64,000 nt of DNA, from the NCBI RefSeq assembly GCF_019578655.1, contig NC_063263.1:21513001-21577000 (forward strand), given 5' to 3'. Of this stretch, positions 11,784-23,442 are shown piece after piece. Made by a program: the position numbers and the translations under genes. The DNA is from Ricinus communis (Eukaryota; Streptophyta; Magnoliopsida; Malpighiales; Euphorbiaceae). The number at the start of each line of letters is the position of its first letter. Positions within the stretch are counted from its first letter, which is position 1. The notes under the pieces are model-generated. The model had not been told where the DNA came from and made no database searches. It saw nothing but the letters and a program-made list of their open reading frames with translations.

Positions 11784-11820
11784 ATAAATAAATAAATAAA
11801 TAAATAAAATAAATAAATAA
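11784..11820. repeat. (AAAT)n microsatellite
   Basis: An AAAT/AAATA run within the Athila internal region. Just after it is TTGGGTTGCCTCCCAATAGCG, a word commonly seen at this point in Athila elements. Confidence 0.85.
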
Positions 11821-11890
11821 GACATTTGGGTTGCCTCCCAATAGCGTAATTCGTTTAACGTCGTTTTGCTCGACAGAGTGAGGGAACGTC

Positions 11891-12957
11891 TTAGTCATCT
11901 AAATAAGTGGGGTAATCCAAGGGAAAATTATCGAGACATGGAACAATTTCGCCCTCTTGGAATATTTTCAATCTATGACCATTTACTTTGAAAATTTTGT
12001 TCAAATCCAAGCTTTTAATTTCCACTGCACCATAGGGGAACACATTAGTAACAACAAATGGACCGAGCCATCGAGAACGAAACTTACCAAGCATAAGCTT
12101 CAATCAAGAATTATATAACAATACTTTTTGACCAATCTTAAATTGTTTCCTTATAAGAATATTGTCGTGGAGTTATTTGGACTTCTCTTTGTAAATTCTC
12201 GAATTCTCATAGGCATCTAATCGCAACTCCTCTAATTCTTGCAATTGTAGTAGCCTTGACATTCATGCTTTATCCATGTTCATGTTGCATTGTCGAACTG
12301 CCCAATAGGCCTTATGCTCAATTTCTACCGGTAAGTGACATGCTTTTCCGAAGACTAACCGATAAAGGGACATTCCTATAGGAGTTTTATAAGCTGTGCG
12401 GTATGCCCAAAGAGCATCATCTAAACGAAGGCTCCAATCCTTTCTTCTCGGATTTACCATTTTTTCCAAGATGTATTTAACTTCTCTATTGGAAACTTCG
12501 GCTTGTCCATTGGTTTGAGGATGATATGTGGTGGTTGTTCTATGATTTACTCCATACCTCTTCATCAAAGCTGCAACCGATCTATTGCAAAAATGAGTTA
12601 GTGCTAATCACTTGATCCCCACACATCAAATATTTCACAGATGAGAATCAGAACTTGAGGCATTTCATTCTTTCGAGTTAGTGCTCCTACTTTTTGACAT
12701 CTCTCACAACTTTTGCAAAATTGATATGCATTTTTAAACAAAGTTTCTCAATATAAACCATAATGTAAGATTTTCCTAGCAGTCCGTCTAGGTCCAAAGT
12801 GTCCGCCACATGCATAATCATGGCTAAAGGTTAAAATAGATTGGAATTCATTTTCAGGCACACATCTCCTAATCACTTGATCGGAAAAAAATTTCCAAAA
12901 GAAGGGCTCATCCCAAACATAATACTTAGATTCACTCTTTATCTTTGCCTTCCTAGA
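11891..12957 (-). pseudogene. Athila integrase, catalytic core deleted
   Basis: The N-terminal zinc-binding module is recognisable at about 12680-12830 (FSHDYACGGHFG, then CKSCERCQKVG). Before the core, the frame runs KNEMPQVLILICEIFDVWG and jumps at about 12600-12625 to a degraded second-Asp region followed by [17 protein letters not shown]. Family members have roughly 65 further residues here, including the first catalytic Asp. The remainder (12263-12568) has the [17 protein letters not shown] block with its Glu, and 11891-12103 encodes the C-terminal RWLGPFVV domain. Two in-frame stops and frame changes add to the damage. The protein cannot catalyse integration. Confidence 0.85.
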
Positions 12958-13551
12958 CTAACTAAGACAATGAGGTAGATTTCTTGTGACTAAGTAATTT
13001 ACCATGTCTGCGTACCAAGGAATCATACCCTTGAGTTGAAATAAGTGTTCATTAGGAAAATTGTCATTGAAGGGCAGGTCATCTTCTTCCCTTATCAACC
13101 TACTCAAATGGTCCGCAATAGAATTTTCCACTCCTTTTCTATCTTTGATGTTCAAGTTAAATTCTTGAAGAAGCAAAATCCACCGAATTAGCCTTAGTTT
13201 TGATTCTTTCTTTGCTAAAAGATACTTCAAAGCTGCATGATCAGAATACACAATAACTTTAGAACCAAGCACATAAGATCAAAATTTATCTAAAGCAAAG
13301 ACAATTGATAAAAGCTCCTTTTCTGTCGTGGAGTAATTGCATTGTGCGGAATTAAACGTCCTGGAAGCATAATAGATGACATGACTTTTCTTCTCAATCC
13401 GCTACCCTAGAACTGCTTCCACTGCATAATTTCTTGCGTCGCACATGATTTCAAAAGGCAAATCCCATATAGGTGGTTGGATAATAGGCGTGCTTGTCAA
13501 TAAATCTTTGAGTTTTACAAATGCCTCTCTGCATTCTTTCCCAAACTCAAA
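12958..13551 (-). pseudogene. Athila RNase H region
   Basis: Follows RT directly. Recognisable blocks are IMCDARNYAVEAVLG, NYSTTEKELLSIVFALDKF and [14 protein letters not shown], ending [10 protein letters not shown] as in Ty3/gypsy RNase H. Stops interrupt it at EAVLG (TAG), after DKF (TGA) and at the start near 13551. The first two fit C-to-T changes of CAG and CGA. Normally it degrades the RNA strand during reverse transcription; this copy is inactive. Confidence 0.8.
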
Positions 13552-14651
13552 TTAAACTTCTTTTTGCAGTAAATTTGTCAATGGCAAAGCGATCTTGGAA
13601 AAATCCTTGATAAATCTATGATAAAATCCTGCATGTCCTAGAAAAGAACGCACTTCCCTAACATTGGTAGGGTATGGTAAGTTTGCAATTATGTCTACTT
13701 TTGCCTTATGAACTTCTATACCCTTAAAGGAGACCACATGCCCTAACACAATGCCTTGGGTGACCATAAAATGACATTTCTCATAATTTAAAATCAAGTT
13801 TGTCTCTATACATCTCCTTAAAACTTTGGTTAAATTTTCTAAGCATTCATCAAATGAATCCCCATACACAGTAAAGTCATCCATAAACACTTCAATGCAT
13901 TTCTCAGTATATTCAGAAAAATACTCATCATGCATCTTTGAAACGTACTTGGAGCATTACAGAGGCCAAAAGGCATTCGCCTATAAGCATAGGTTCTGAA
14001 AGGACAAGTGAATGTTATTTTTTCTTGATCTTCCTGTGCGATAGGAATTTGATAGAATCCTGAAAAGCCATCAAGAATACAGAAGAAAGATTTTCCCGCT
14101 AATCGTTCTAACATTTGATCAATGAAAGTTAGGGGAAAATGATCTTTTCTAGTTACTTGATTAAGCTTCCTGAAATCTATACACATTCTCCAACCATTTT
14201 GCACACGCATTGGTACAAGTTCATTGTCTGAATTCCTTACCACAGTCATTCCAGTTTTCTTAGGGACAACATGAATTGGACTTACCCATTTACTGTCTGA
14301 GATTAGGTAGATTATACCTGCATCTAATAGCTTGAGTATCTCTTTCATGACAACTTCTTTCATGGCTGGGTTTAGTCTCCTTTGTGGTTCCCTTGATGGT
14401 TTAGCATCATCCTCTAGCAAAATCCTGTGCATGCAAATTGATGGACTAATGCCTTTTATGTCAGCCAATGTCCAACCAATTGCAACCTTGTATTCCTTCA
14501 AAGCTTCAATCAATCTTCCTTCCTGTTTCATTGTTAGTCCTTTTGAGATGATAACAGGCAATGTTTCCTTGTCACCTAAATACACGTATTTTAGGTGATC
14601 CGGTAAGGCTTTCAGCTCTAGTTTTAGTGCCTGCACAATTGAAGGTAACAT
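13552..14651 (-). pseudogene. Athila reverse transcriptase, one frameshift
   Basis: Residues of the first frame (14651 to about 13930) carry WVSPIHVVPKKTGMTVV, GWRMCIDFRKLNQVTRKDHF, FCILDGFSGFYQIPIA and MPFGLCNAPSTFQRCM. The catalytic FMDD box lies in a second frame (13935-13552), so a frameshift at about 13930 separates the fingers/palm from the active site. The second frame goes on to the thumb/connection block (GHVVSFKGIEVHKAKVD, VREVRSFLGHAGFYHRFI). Except for the shift, the motifs are close to family consensus. It would copy the element RNA in cytoplasmic particles if intact. Confidence 0.88.
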
Positions 14652-15859
14652 TTTGACAATAGTATTAGATATCTCAGCATTGAGATTTGTGGGTTCAGAT
14701 ATTGTTGCTGAGAATAGTTCTTCTTCACCAATCTTATAATCATTTCCTTCAAAATTGGAATTTCATCTAATTCCTGTTCGTCACCAACACTTTCTTCTGC
14801 AAAAACTTCCTGCACAATTGGATCAATTACATCAATATGGTAAAGAGAATGTACATCATTAGGGTATTTAATTGCATCAAAAATATTAAATTTAACAATC
14901 TCTCCATCAAACTCTACGGAGAGAGTACCCTCATCTACATTGATCTTTGTCTTGGCAATTTTCATGAATGGTCGTCCTAACAAAATCGAAGCTGATTTTG
15001 ATGAAGAATTACCATCCATTTCAAAAATGTAAAAGTCGACAGGAAATATGAGCTCATTAATGTGCACCAAAACATCTTCAACAACTCCAAGGGGATGAAT
15101 GAAAGAACGATCAGCTAATTGAATCACTACACTAGTTTTTTGCAAGTCATTTAGTTTTAAATCTTGATAAATAGAAAATGGCATGACATTAATGGAAGCT
15201 CCCAAATCTAACATGGCACGCTCAATTTTTGTATTACCAATAACACAAGGTAATGAAAACATACCTGGATCTTTGCATTTTTCTTGCATATTCTTTTGCA
15301 AGATTGCTGACACATTCCTACTTACCACTACTTTCTCCTTTTCCTTCATTCTTCTTTTGTTGGTGCACAATTCCTTCAGAAACTTTGCATATTTAGGGAT
15401 TTGTTTGATAGCATCCAATAGTGGGATATTTATCTCCACCTTCCTAAATGTATCCAAGCTCTCCTTTTCTTGCTCATCTTCTTTTGGTTTTGCTAATCTG
15501 CTAGGAAAAGGAGGCAATGGAGTGTGAGATGAAAGAGATAGGGGAGGATCAAATTTTACCCTACGTGATGTCTTGGAAGAAGCTTCTTCTTCATTTTCCT
15601 TACTAAGTTCACTTTTCTTAAGTGGAATCGAGCCTGAAGGAATCTCTTTTCCACTTCTTAGAGAAATTGCACTAACGTTCTCTTTTGGATTTATTTCTGG
15701 TTGTGAAGGTAGTTTTCGAGAATTTTGGGCCTCCAATTTACTAACTGACATAGCCAATTGAGTTATTTGATTGCCTAAATTTTGAATGCTTGACCTTGTT
15801 TCCTGTTGAAATTGAAGATTATTGTTAGCAAGATTTTTAACAATATCTTCCAAGGACAT
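14624..15859 (-). pseudogene. Athila gag C-terminus and aspartic protease, 411-codon open frame
   Basis: An open frame belonging to the broken gag-pol. The N-terminal 60 residues are a Gln-rich linker (QETRSSIQNLGNQITQLAMS) followed by the Athila word NVSAISLRSGKEI. Residues about 100-190 are charged linker. The aspartic protease core follows: MLDLGASINVMPFSIYQ (about 15180-15215) in place of the usual D-S/T-G-A, a DLGAS variant common in this clade, then ILLGRPFMKIAKTKI. The frame overlaps the RT frame by 28 bp. It is listed as a pseudogene because the polyprotein it belongs to is disrupted on both sides. Confidence 0.8.
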
Positions 15860-15895
15860 ACCTGAATTAGAAGCTTGAGATTGTCTATTGAAATT

Positions 15896-17032
15896 CTAGG
15901 AAGGATACTTTTGTTGTCCTCCTTGGTTCCCATAGCTCAAATTCGGGTGATCTCTCCATCTAGGATTGTAATGATTAGAAAAGGGGTCATACTTCCTTTG
16001 AGATTGACCAGTAAATCGACCTAGAGCATTAGCTTCTTGCATGGAGTCTTGTTGCAATGTTGGACACAAATTGGTGGGATGTCCTTGCAACGAACATATT
16101 CCACAGACTTTTGCCATTTGTAATTGCCTTACAGCCATTTAACGAACCAAAGCAGTTAAATTTGAAATTTGATTTTCAAGATTTTTAGTGCTTACCTCAT
16201 TAACTCGCCTTGTAGCTCCATCAGCCCTTGTACCAAATTGCTGAGAATTTTCGGCCATGTTTGAAATTAATTGCTTGGCTTCTTCAGGCGTCTTATCTAC
16301 CAAAGCTCCACCACTTGCTGCGTCAATCATACTCCTATCCATTGGCAATAATCCTTCATAGAAATATTGGATTAGGAGTTGCGGAGAGATTTGATGATGT
16401 GGGCATTTAGCACACAGTTGCTTGAACCTTTCCCCAGTACTCATACAACGTTTCTCCAATGAACTGTGTTATGCCAGAAATTTCTTTTCTGATGTTGGCA
16501 GCTCTTGTTGCAAGGAAAAACTTGTCTAAGAACAATTTTTTCATCTCATTCCATGTTATTATTGAACCGGAAGGTAGATAATAGAGCCAATCTTTTGCTT
16601 TATCCTTCAAAGAAAAGGGAAAAGCTCTAAGATTTATTTGCTCTTCGGTCACACCATGTGGTTTCATTCCGGACATACAATATGGAATTCTGTCAAGTGT
16701 TTATGAGGATCTTCACCTGCACATCCACGAAAAGAAGGGAGTAAGTGAATTAAACCAGATTTTAATTCAAAATCAACTGCAATATTGGAAAATGTAATGC
16801 ATAAAGGTTGTTGATTTAAATTCGGTGCAGCTAGCTCTTTGAGAGTTCTGTTCGCCATATTTTCTGCAACTTCTTGAAAGATAGATGTGTCACCAATAGC
16901 CAAATCTATTTCCAACTCCTCTATAAGACAACTTTTTCTTTGTCTAGTCTCCTTTCTTAATCGACGCGCTATCTTCTCAATTTCAGGATTAAACTGCAAA
17001 TCAATATCTTGAGAAGAACGAGTCATAAACAA
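15896..17032 (-). pseudogene. Athila gag, several frameshifts and stops
   Basis: Four pieces in changing frames. 16664-17032 has the gag N-terminus (NRTLKELAAPNLNQQPLC, GLIHLLPSFRGCAGEDPHKH). 16407-16676 has the retrotransposon gag core (LKDKAKDWLYYLPSGSIITW). 16139-16459 continues it and ends at a stop. 15896-16138 carries the zinc knuckle CGICSLQGHPTNLC (C-x2-C-x4-H-x4-C). The protein would form the particle shell and bind RNA. The breaks near 16670, 16430, 16138 and 15890 make it non-functional. Confidence 0.85.
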
Positions 17033-17063
17033 ATAAATTAATCAGTGAGAAACTAAAATAGGA

Positions 17064-17081
17064 TCCCCGGCAACGGCGCCA
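17064..17081 (-). other. Primer-binding site, complementary to tRNA-Asp
   Basis: On the minus strand TGGCGCCGTTGCCGGGGA lies four bases inside the 5' LTR. It is the exact complement of the last 18 bases of plant tRNA-Asp(GUC) including CCA. tRNA-Asp priming is known for Athila/Tat elements. Confidence 0.92.
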
Positions 17082-17085
17082 AATT

Positions 17086-18531
17086 TGAACGGGTTGTCGA
17101 AGCCCTTCAAAATAAATTACTGATTTTCCTAAACTAACTTGTAGAAATAGTGAAACCAGGTCGAATCCCAAGGGAACCAATGTGGATAGCTTCTCAAAGT
17201 AAAATAAAAGGGGGATTTTGAATGTTTGAATCAAAATTATAAATCAGTAGAAAATAATGAAGGCTGAATATTAAAGTAAATAAAAATCAATCTTAACAAA
17301 TTTCCAATTCAAGAGTGCTAATTTCATCCAATTGTAATCATGATCATAGGCTAAAATATCAATTCTTCTATTCAAGTAGTTAGTCTACTTATTCAAAAAA
17401 GCCGCAATAAGTGTAATTCTCCTAATACAATTGACTCAAACCCAACATCCAAATCAAGACTTATCATTAGTCAACTGGGCACGATAGCGTTCCATATCAA
17501 CTTAATGATAGCATTAAGAATAATGAGAATGACTAAACCAACATTAATTTAATTGAGATAACTGCAATTAAAATAACCTCGTTCCTTTATTTCCCTAGAA
17601 CCTATCATGCAAGCTATGTAATTCGAATAAGCCGCAATCACACACACATGAGCCAGCTCCTTGCTACTAGTGTCAATCGTTCATGACAATTACGGATCAC
17701 AAACTCAAAGTTTAGCAATAGAAAAATCAATATCAAAGTTGAGTCGTCAGTTCAATCAATATCAATAATTCATAAATAATAAGAACACGAAATAAAGAAT
17801 ACTTGAATTAAAGAAGAATTCTGTTAAGCACAAAGCCTCACAAAATTACAATTGGAATTTATTCACTCTTGAATTAGAAACTAAAAACTTAGCCATTCAT
17901 GGTGGAGTAAGAATTCATAAGAATTGTAGAGAGTAGAAGAAGAATAAGAATATGAATTTTTAAAGGTACTTCCAGCCGTCCTTATATAGGAAGTAAAACC
18001 CTAAACCCTAATAGAATCCTTATAAAAAAGAAATAAGCTTCATATCTAATCTTATCCCTACAAGAAAGGATAAGATTAAAAGTGATCTAAATAAATTAAA
18101 ACCCTAAATTCATGGAAGAAAGTTCTATTAATCCAACACTTCCAAAAATAGAGGAGATTAACTAGGGATAGGTCCACCACAATGAAAACTCTGAAAATTT
18201 TGAAGCTCTCCTTCGAATCTTTTAGCAGCTCATGGGACGCAAGGCGTGGTCACGCCTTGTTGACAGTAGTCTTCTGCATAGATTTCTGCGGAGCTTATGG
18301 GCTGTAAGGTGTGGTCACGCCTTGTCGACAGTGCAGATTTCTGCAGCTTCTCCAAAAGACTTGGTTTTTGACAAACGATGACTTAAAACATGTCTTTAGG
18401 CTGAATTTTGCTCCATCCTTGATATTTCATCACCTAAGTGAGAAAAAACATAATTTTCATAATTAAGTACATTATTCAACCAAATCGCCAGGGAATTAAA
18501 CACAATAAATATAACTATTTGTGACCTATCA
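17086..18531 (-). repeat. 5' LTR of the Athila element
   Basis: A 1,446-bp LTR, TGATAGG...CGTTCA on the minus strand, matching 6976-8414. It carries the element promoter and two copies of the near-palindrome (18240-18259 intact, 18305-18324 with two changes). Confidence 0.93.
17981..18011 (-). promoter_or_regulatory. Athila LTR promoter: TATA box with upstream double telobox
   Basis: On the minus strand CCTATATAAGG (TATA at 17981-17988) is preceded after a short gap by TTAGGGTTTAGGGTTT (17996-18011). The same arrangement is at 7871-7901 in the other LTR. Teloboxes are known binding sites for MYB-type and Polycomb-recruiting factors in plant promoters. Their use here is inferred. Confidence 0.65.
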
Positions 18532-20689
18532 AATATGCAAGTCTCCTAGAAAGGTGAAAGAGACTAGTCCAAGAGTTATCAAGATTTTAACATTTACCAC
18601 GTTCTTTCTCTAAATTCATTTGTGACCTTTTTTCTACTTCTTTACCAGGATTTTTTAGCCTTAGCCAAGAATTCCTAGGAGCTAGCCTAGTCTTCTTCTT
18701 TTATGTTTGACGATACTTGCTTTATTGGGTCTGTCACGCTTACCCTAGCAATTAAATAACATTATTAGAGACTCTTCAAAAATGGAATAGTTAACAAACA
18801 CAGATAAAATGAAATTAATTTACCCTAACCTTTGATTTTGGTAAAAAACTTGTGGAGGCTACCTTGTCTTTATCTTGACAAGTCCCTTTTATCGTGCCCA
18901 ATTGGAAATAAGTTTGATACTTCATTTTCACACTGGCCTTTGACAACTGGTATAGGTTCTTCTTCTCTTCCTCTGCTCTTTTCTTCTATTTTTCCTTGGC
19001 CTATTAAGTTGTGTGAGAAACATAGAAGGAGACTGGCATAAAGAAAAACTAAATATATAATGGATACTAGGGGTGTCAAAAAGGGTCAAACACATGCGAA
19101 CATGGTTCTCTAAAAACAAAAATTATTTCTATTAGTTTTGAGGCTTAGCAAGTTTATGTCGGTAAATGGTTTGACCCATTTATGATACTATTTAAAATGA
19201 GTCATGTAACATATTGACCCACGAATTCATTATAACCTATTTAATTTTATGTGTCGTGCTAGGTCGGTAACACAATCCAACTCATTTATTACCGTAAATT
19301 TTAAAGGAATAAAATGATAAAATAACCATATATGATGAAAAATAAAAGGGCTAAAAACTAAAAATAAAGACTTCATCTCTGTGGAAGAATCAATTTCAAC
19401 ATTCAGTGAGGAGCTAATCAAAATCTAGGGAGCCCACACATTGAGATAGAAATTGATAGCAAGTTTTTACTAAGTACTTTCTCTAGTATTAACATTACTG
19501 TGAGTTATTACATCTTACAATGGAAATAATAGGTTTAAAGCACCACCAAAGGAAGATTATCACTACGTTATAGATTTTGAGCCTATTCGATTTATTGGCG
19601 ATAACCAAAGGAATGAGTAAGATTAAGATCGAAGGCTGATACCATGACCATGGAATCAAGTCACTAGTAGTAGTGATTTGGTATTGAAGGAGTGATAAGC
19701 CAATTCTACGGCTAAATTTGACATCCTAAGCAGGCTTACCCAATAGCTAAAATTTGATATCTTAAGTTAGCTATCTGGGATCCATGAATGAAGGTTGGCC
19801 TAAAGGCCACTTTCCTGTAATTATTGCTGAGGATTCAATTCCTTGCCTAGTAAGAGCTCCACAACATATGAGGTTAGAGGAGAAACAGTAGTGGATCAAA
19901 TCACAAGGAATGAGGATAAATCATCAAAATCCTTACTAATGGAGTAAAGAATAGGTCTATAAAGGGAGTTAGGATCGAAAGAACAAATCTATAAATAATT
20001 TATTGGCTTTCAAGCAATATTCTAAAGACATAAGAGTAGAAAACACTACTTGAGGATGTGAAGAAGAGGCAGTGGTAATGCTTACAGTGGTAATGACTGT
20101 AATGCTTGAGGAATGTTGGCCAAGATTATCCTGTAGAAAGAAATTCAAGACATTAAGACAAGAAGAAATGCAATACAATCAAGTTAAAAGAGACGAGAAA
20201 TTACAATGTTCATAGTAATTGCACTTTATGGATCTGGAGCAGAGATGTAGGAGAAAAAATCTCAATTAGAACCTGAGATGACATAACCGACCAGTACAAG
20301 CAAAGTCAAGTACACTTTCTAAATTTTGGCATTTCCATTTCATAAAAACTTGCCAATATCTCATTTCTATTTTACACATTCCTAAGGTTTTATGATTGAT
20401 TAAAGAGTTTCAGGCACCACTTACCGAAATAAATTAATCAATTATAATTCTTGAAGTTTAAAATATCATCCATGCTAAGCAACACATTCCATACACTTTT
20501 CATACACATCTACACAAATTTCACACAATCCGACTATTATTCTGACAAAAAAATTTCAATATTTTTAACATATGCTAGATACACCAGTTCAATTGCCACA
20601 AATACATCCATAAAAACATTCAAGCCAAAATCATTCTACAAATATCATTTCTTAGTCATTTTCATCAAAACTCATTTCGGATTAATATT
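18532..20689. other. Intergenic DNA, one truncated hAT-like end
   Basis: No gene recognised. At 19069 TAGGGGTGTCAAAAAGGGTC matches the terminus of plant hAT MITEs, and the following 190 bp carries the usual GACCCATTTATG and GTCATGTAACATATTGACCC words. I found no partner end, so it is a one-ended remnant (about 19069-19290). The rest is unassigned. Confidence 0.45.
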
Positions 20690-21540
20690 TTAGCACAGGT
20701 TGAAATTATTTAATAAATTTTAGGCTAAAATTCTAAATGCTAGATATTAATTCTAATCATCCCTAGCTACGAAAACCATTGAGTCTAACCATTTTTCATT
20801 CACATTCTACCTAATTTAATCAAAGTTCATGACCATAAAATTTTGTAATTGAGTTTTTACTTGATTTTACATTTGTCATCGTGTTCGCGATAAAATTAGT
20901 CCAAAAATATCACCCAAGCTTCAAAAAATTCCAAAACCATTAGAAAATCACTTTCCATATAAAGTTTAGTTATTTTTTTATTTTTGGTGATTTCTTTTTG
21001 GCCTAAATTCTATTTTTATTCTAAATTCTAAAAATTATCAAGAATGATGAATAATTGAAATTAATTCACAAAAAATCTAGAAATACCATAGAATCATACT
21101 CCATATTAATTTTAATTATCTTATTATTTCTGGCGATTTTATTTAGCCTAAATCCTATTTTTAGGCTAAATTCCAAAAATTGTCAAGAATGATAAAAAAT
21201 TAAAATTAATTTATCCAAAATTCCAAAAAATTCCAAGATTTTCATAATACCCAAAAGTTATATCCTGTATTGACTTTAATTATTTTTTGATTTTTAGTAA
21301 CTATACTTTTGCCTAATTCTTATTTTTTGGGCTTAAATTCAAGAATTACTAAAATCATAAATGATTAAAAGTAATTTCAGAAGAACTCCAGAACATAATA
21401 CCATCATTCATTCATCATCACACATCAAGTCCACTTACTTTTATATTTCTAGTAGTGAATTTTGGCCTTAAATTCGATTTTTTGGCTAAAAATATAAAAT
21501 TAATGAAATTAATCCAAAATTCATCAAATACCCATCATCA
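20690..21540. repeat. Diverged tandem repeat, about 155-bp period
   Basis: Words such as TTTGGCCTAAATTCTATTTTT, AAATTCTAAAAATTATCAAG and AATTAATTCA recur at about 20985-21070, 21130-21210, 21290-21375 and 21455-21520, with a weaker copy near 20700. The units are strongly diverged and AT-rich. This could be an old satellite segment or internal repeats of a retrotransposon LTR. Confidence 0.5.
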
Positions 21541-21669
21541 ATCACAATAATTTCATAGTTGTTTTTGCAAGAAAATCATAAATACATCAAACAAAAGGGG
21601 TTTTTGGATTAAATACATATTTTTCTGAAGAAAATTGCACAATAATCCACCAAAGGGGTTATTTTTGGA

Positions 21670-22046
21670 TAGGATTGTAAATGAACTAAACGTCTCGCTA
21701 GCTATTTGGAGCTCGGATCGATAAAAAGCTCGTTCCAGATCGTTCGTTAATTTATACGAGCCGAGCTCGAGCTCAATTTCTAGCTCGATAATTTTATCTG
21801 CCAAGCTCGAGCTTGACAGAGTTTGGTTCGTTAGCTTGCAAACTTGCTCATTTACTGGCTCACGAAAAGGTTCGCGAATGGGCTCGTGAACTTGAGTTCG
21901 AGCTCAGTTCGTTTATAAAGCTCGCGAACCATTCCTAATCTTGCTTATTTATAAAGTTAGTGAACATGCTCGTTTATAAGTTCGACAATCAAACTCGCTT
22001 ATAGGCTCGTGAGCAAGCTCGTTTATAGGCTCGAGCTTGAATTCAA

Positions 22047-22077
<31 letters not shown>

Positions 22078-23434
22078 CTACAACATTTAAATTTAGCTAT
22101 TATTATTCGTAAGAATTACAATAAAAATAATAAATAATAAATAAATACATTCTATAATAATTTAATAAAATGAGTGTTTTTCAAATTAAATAAAATAAAG
22201 TTGACTCATTAATATAATTTTTATTTTTACTTATGAATTATTTTGTATTATAAAATCTAATTACATTTTTATGACAATAAAAATATTCTAAATGCATCTT
22301 CTAATTATACTAATTTAATAGACATTTATTTATTATTAAAATCTTAATTAGTATATAATAGGTCATGACTAACCGATACTAGCATAGTAAAAAAATTAAA
22401 CATTGTGTTTAAATGAATATAGTCAGTGGTATTGCCATTATTGTGAAACCTTATATATCTTAACCTTACCACAAAGTATTTTCTTTTCAATCTCATACTC
22501 TTCGCTTATTAGATATCTCATACTTGTCTAACTCGAATCTTGGAGTGCCTGTGTTGGATTATACGATTTCTTTGAGGAAATATTAATTTAATTAAAACTT
22601 TAGATTGAATTTATGTTTATATTTATAAATGGTAATCAAATTGAAAATTGTGCTAAAATAAATCAAGACTGTAAATTATATAAGTTAATATATTATTATG
22701 AAAAACTTTTAGTTATTTTATTATATCACATTTCGACTATTTTATATTTTAAAATTTATTTTAAATTTTATAAATATTATTCATTAAAAGGTGAGTGCCA
22801 CTAGAAAATAAAATAGTGGAGCTGGTTTATATCTTTCTTTAAGTTAACACAGACTTGTGATATGTTTAATACGGTCTTCTTGTAATTTTTATGCATCGAT
22901 GGTTTTTACTTTCATTATTCATGTTGTTTTAGTAATAAGTTTTTTTACATGTTTTGCTATAGCTTTAGAAGCTGATTTTAATTATTTTTGTTGCAAATTT
23001 TAAATTTTTTATTCTTTTTATTAAATTCGATACTTTCATCATTTTTTGCTATATTTTTAGGTATTGCAATTGATTAACTTAATTATTAAAATGTTATCTA
23101 ACGGAATGCTATTGGATCAAATGACAAAGGCATTATTGAGAAAAATATGGCTTTTCTGGATGAAATGAAAATTGGTGCTCGAACTCGAGCTTTTCTCATT
23201 ATACAACCACTTAATGAATCAAATTCGAACCGAGCTCGAACTATTCGTCGAACTGAGCTAGTTGTGGACCGAGCTTGAGCTATTCGCGAGCATAATTATT
23301 TTTAAACAAATCGAACTTAAGCTCTATTATAAAAGCTCGATCCGAACTCGCCGAGCTCGAGCCTCTGCCAGAAGTATAAAAACTAAGCATGAACTTGTTG
23401 ATATTCGGCTAAGCTCGGTTCGATTACAGCCCTA
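21670..23434. mobile_element. Non-autonomous hAT-like element with GAGCTCG-rich ends, 1,765 bp
   Basis: The left end is TAGGATTGTAAATGAAC and the right end, reversed, TAGGGCTGTAATCGAAC (13 of 17 match). Flanking octamers TTTTTGGA (21662-21669) and TTTTTGGG (23435-23442) differ at one base, consistent with an hAT target duplication. About 350 bp at the left end and 260 bp at the right are packed with GAGCTCGAGCT, AGCTCGTTTATA and similar words, as in hAT subterminal regions. The interior is AT-rich with an AAT microsatellite and no transposase. Confidence 0.65.
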
Positions 23435-23442
23435 TTTTTGGG

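Larger units (their letters stand above)
6976..18531 (-). mobile_element. Athila-type Ty3/gypsy LTR retrotransposon, full-length but defective
   Basis: An 11,556-bp element read on the minus strand. Its 5' LTR is 17086-18531 and its 3' LTR is 6976-8414, both TG...CA. The primer-binding site matches plant tRNA-Asp and a purine tract precedes the 3' LTR. Order: gag, protease, RT, RNase H, integrase, then a separate Athila-type ORF. RT sequence (MPFGLCNAPSTFQ, FMDD), the tRNA-Asp primer and the extra ORF place it in the Athila/Tat branch. About nine differences in the first 290 bp of aligned LTR suggest moderate age. The flanking pentamers (GATAG and AATAT) do not match. Pol has stops, frameshifts and an integrase deletion, so it cannot move on its own. 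Confidence 0.93.
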
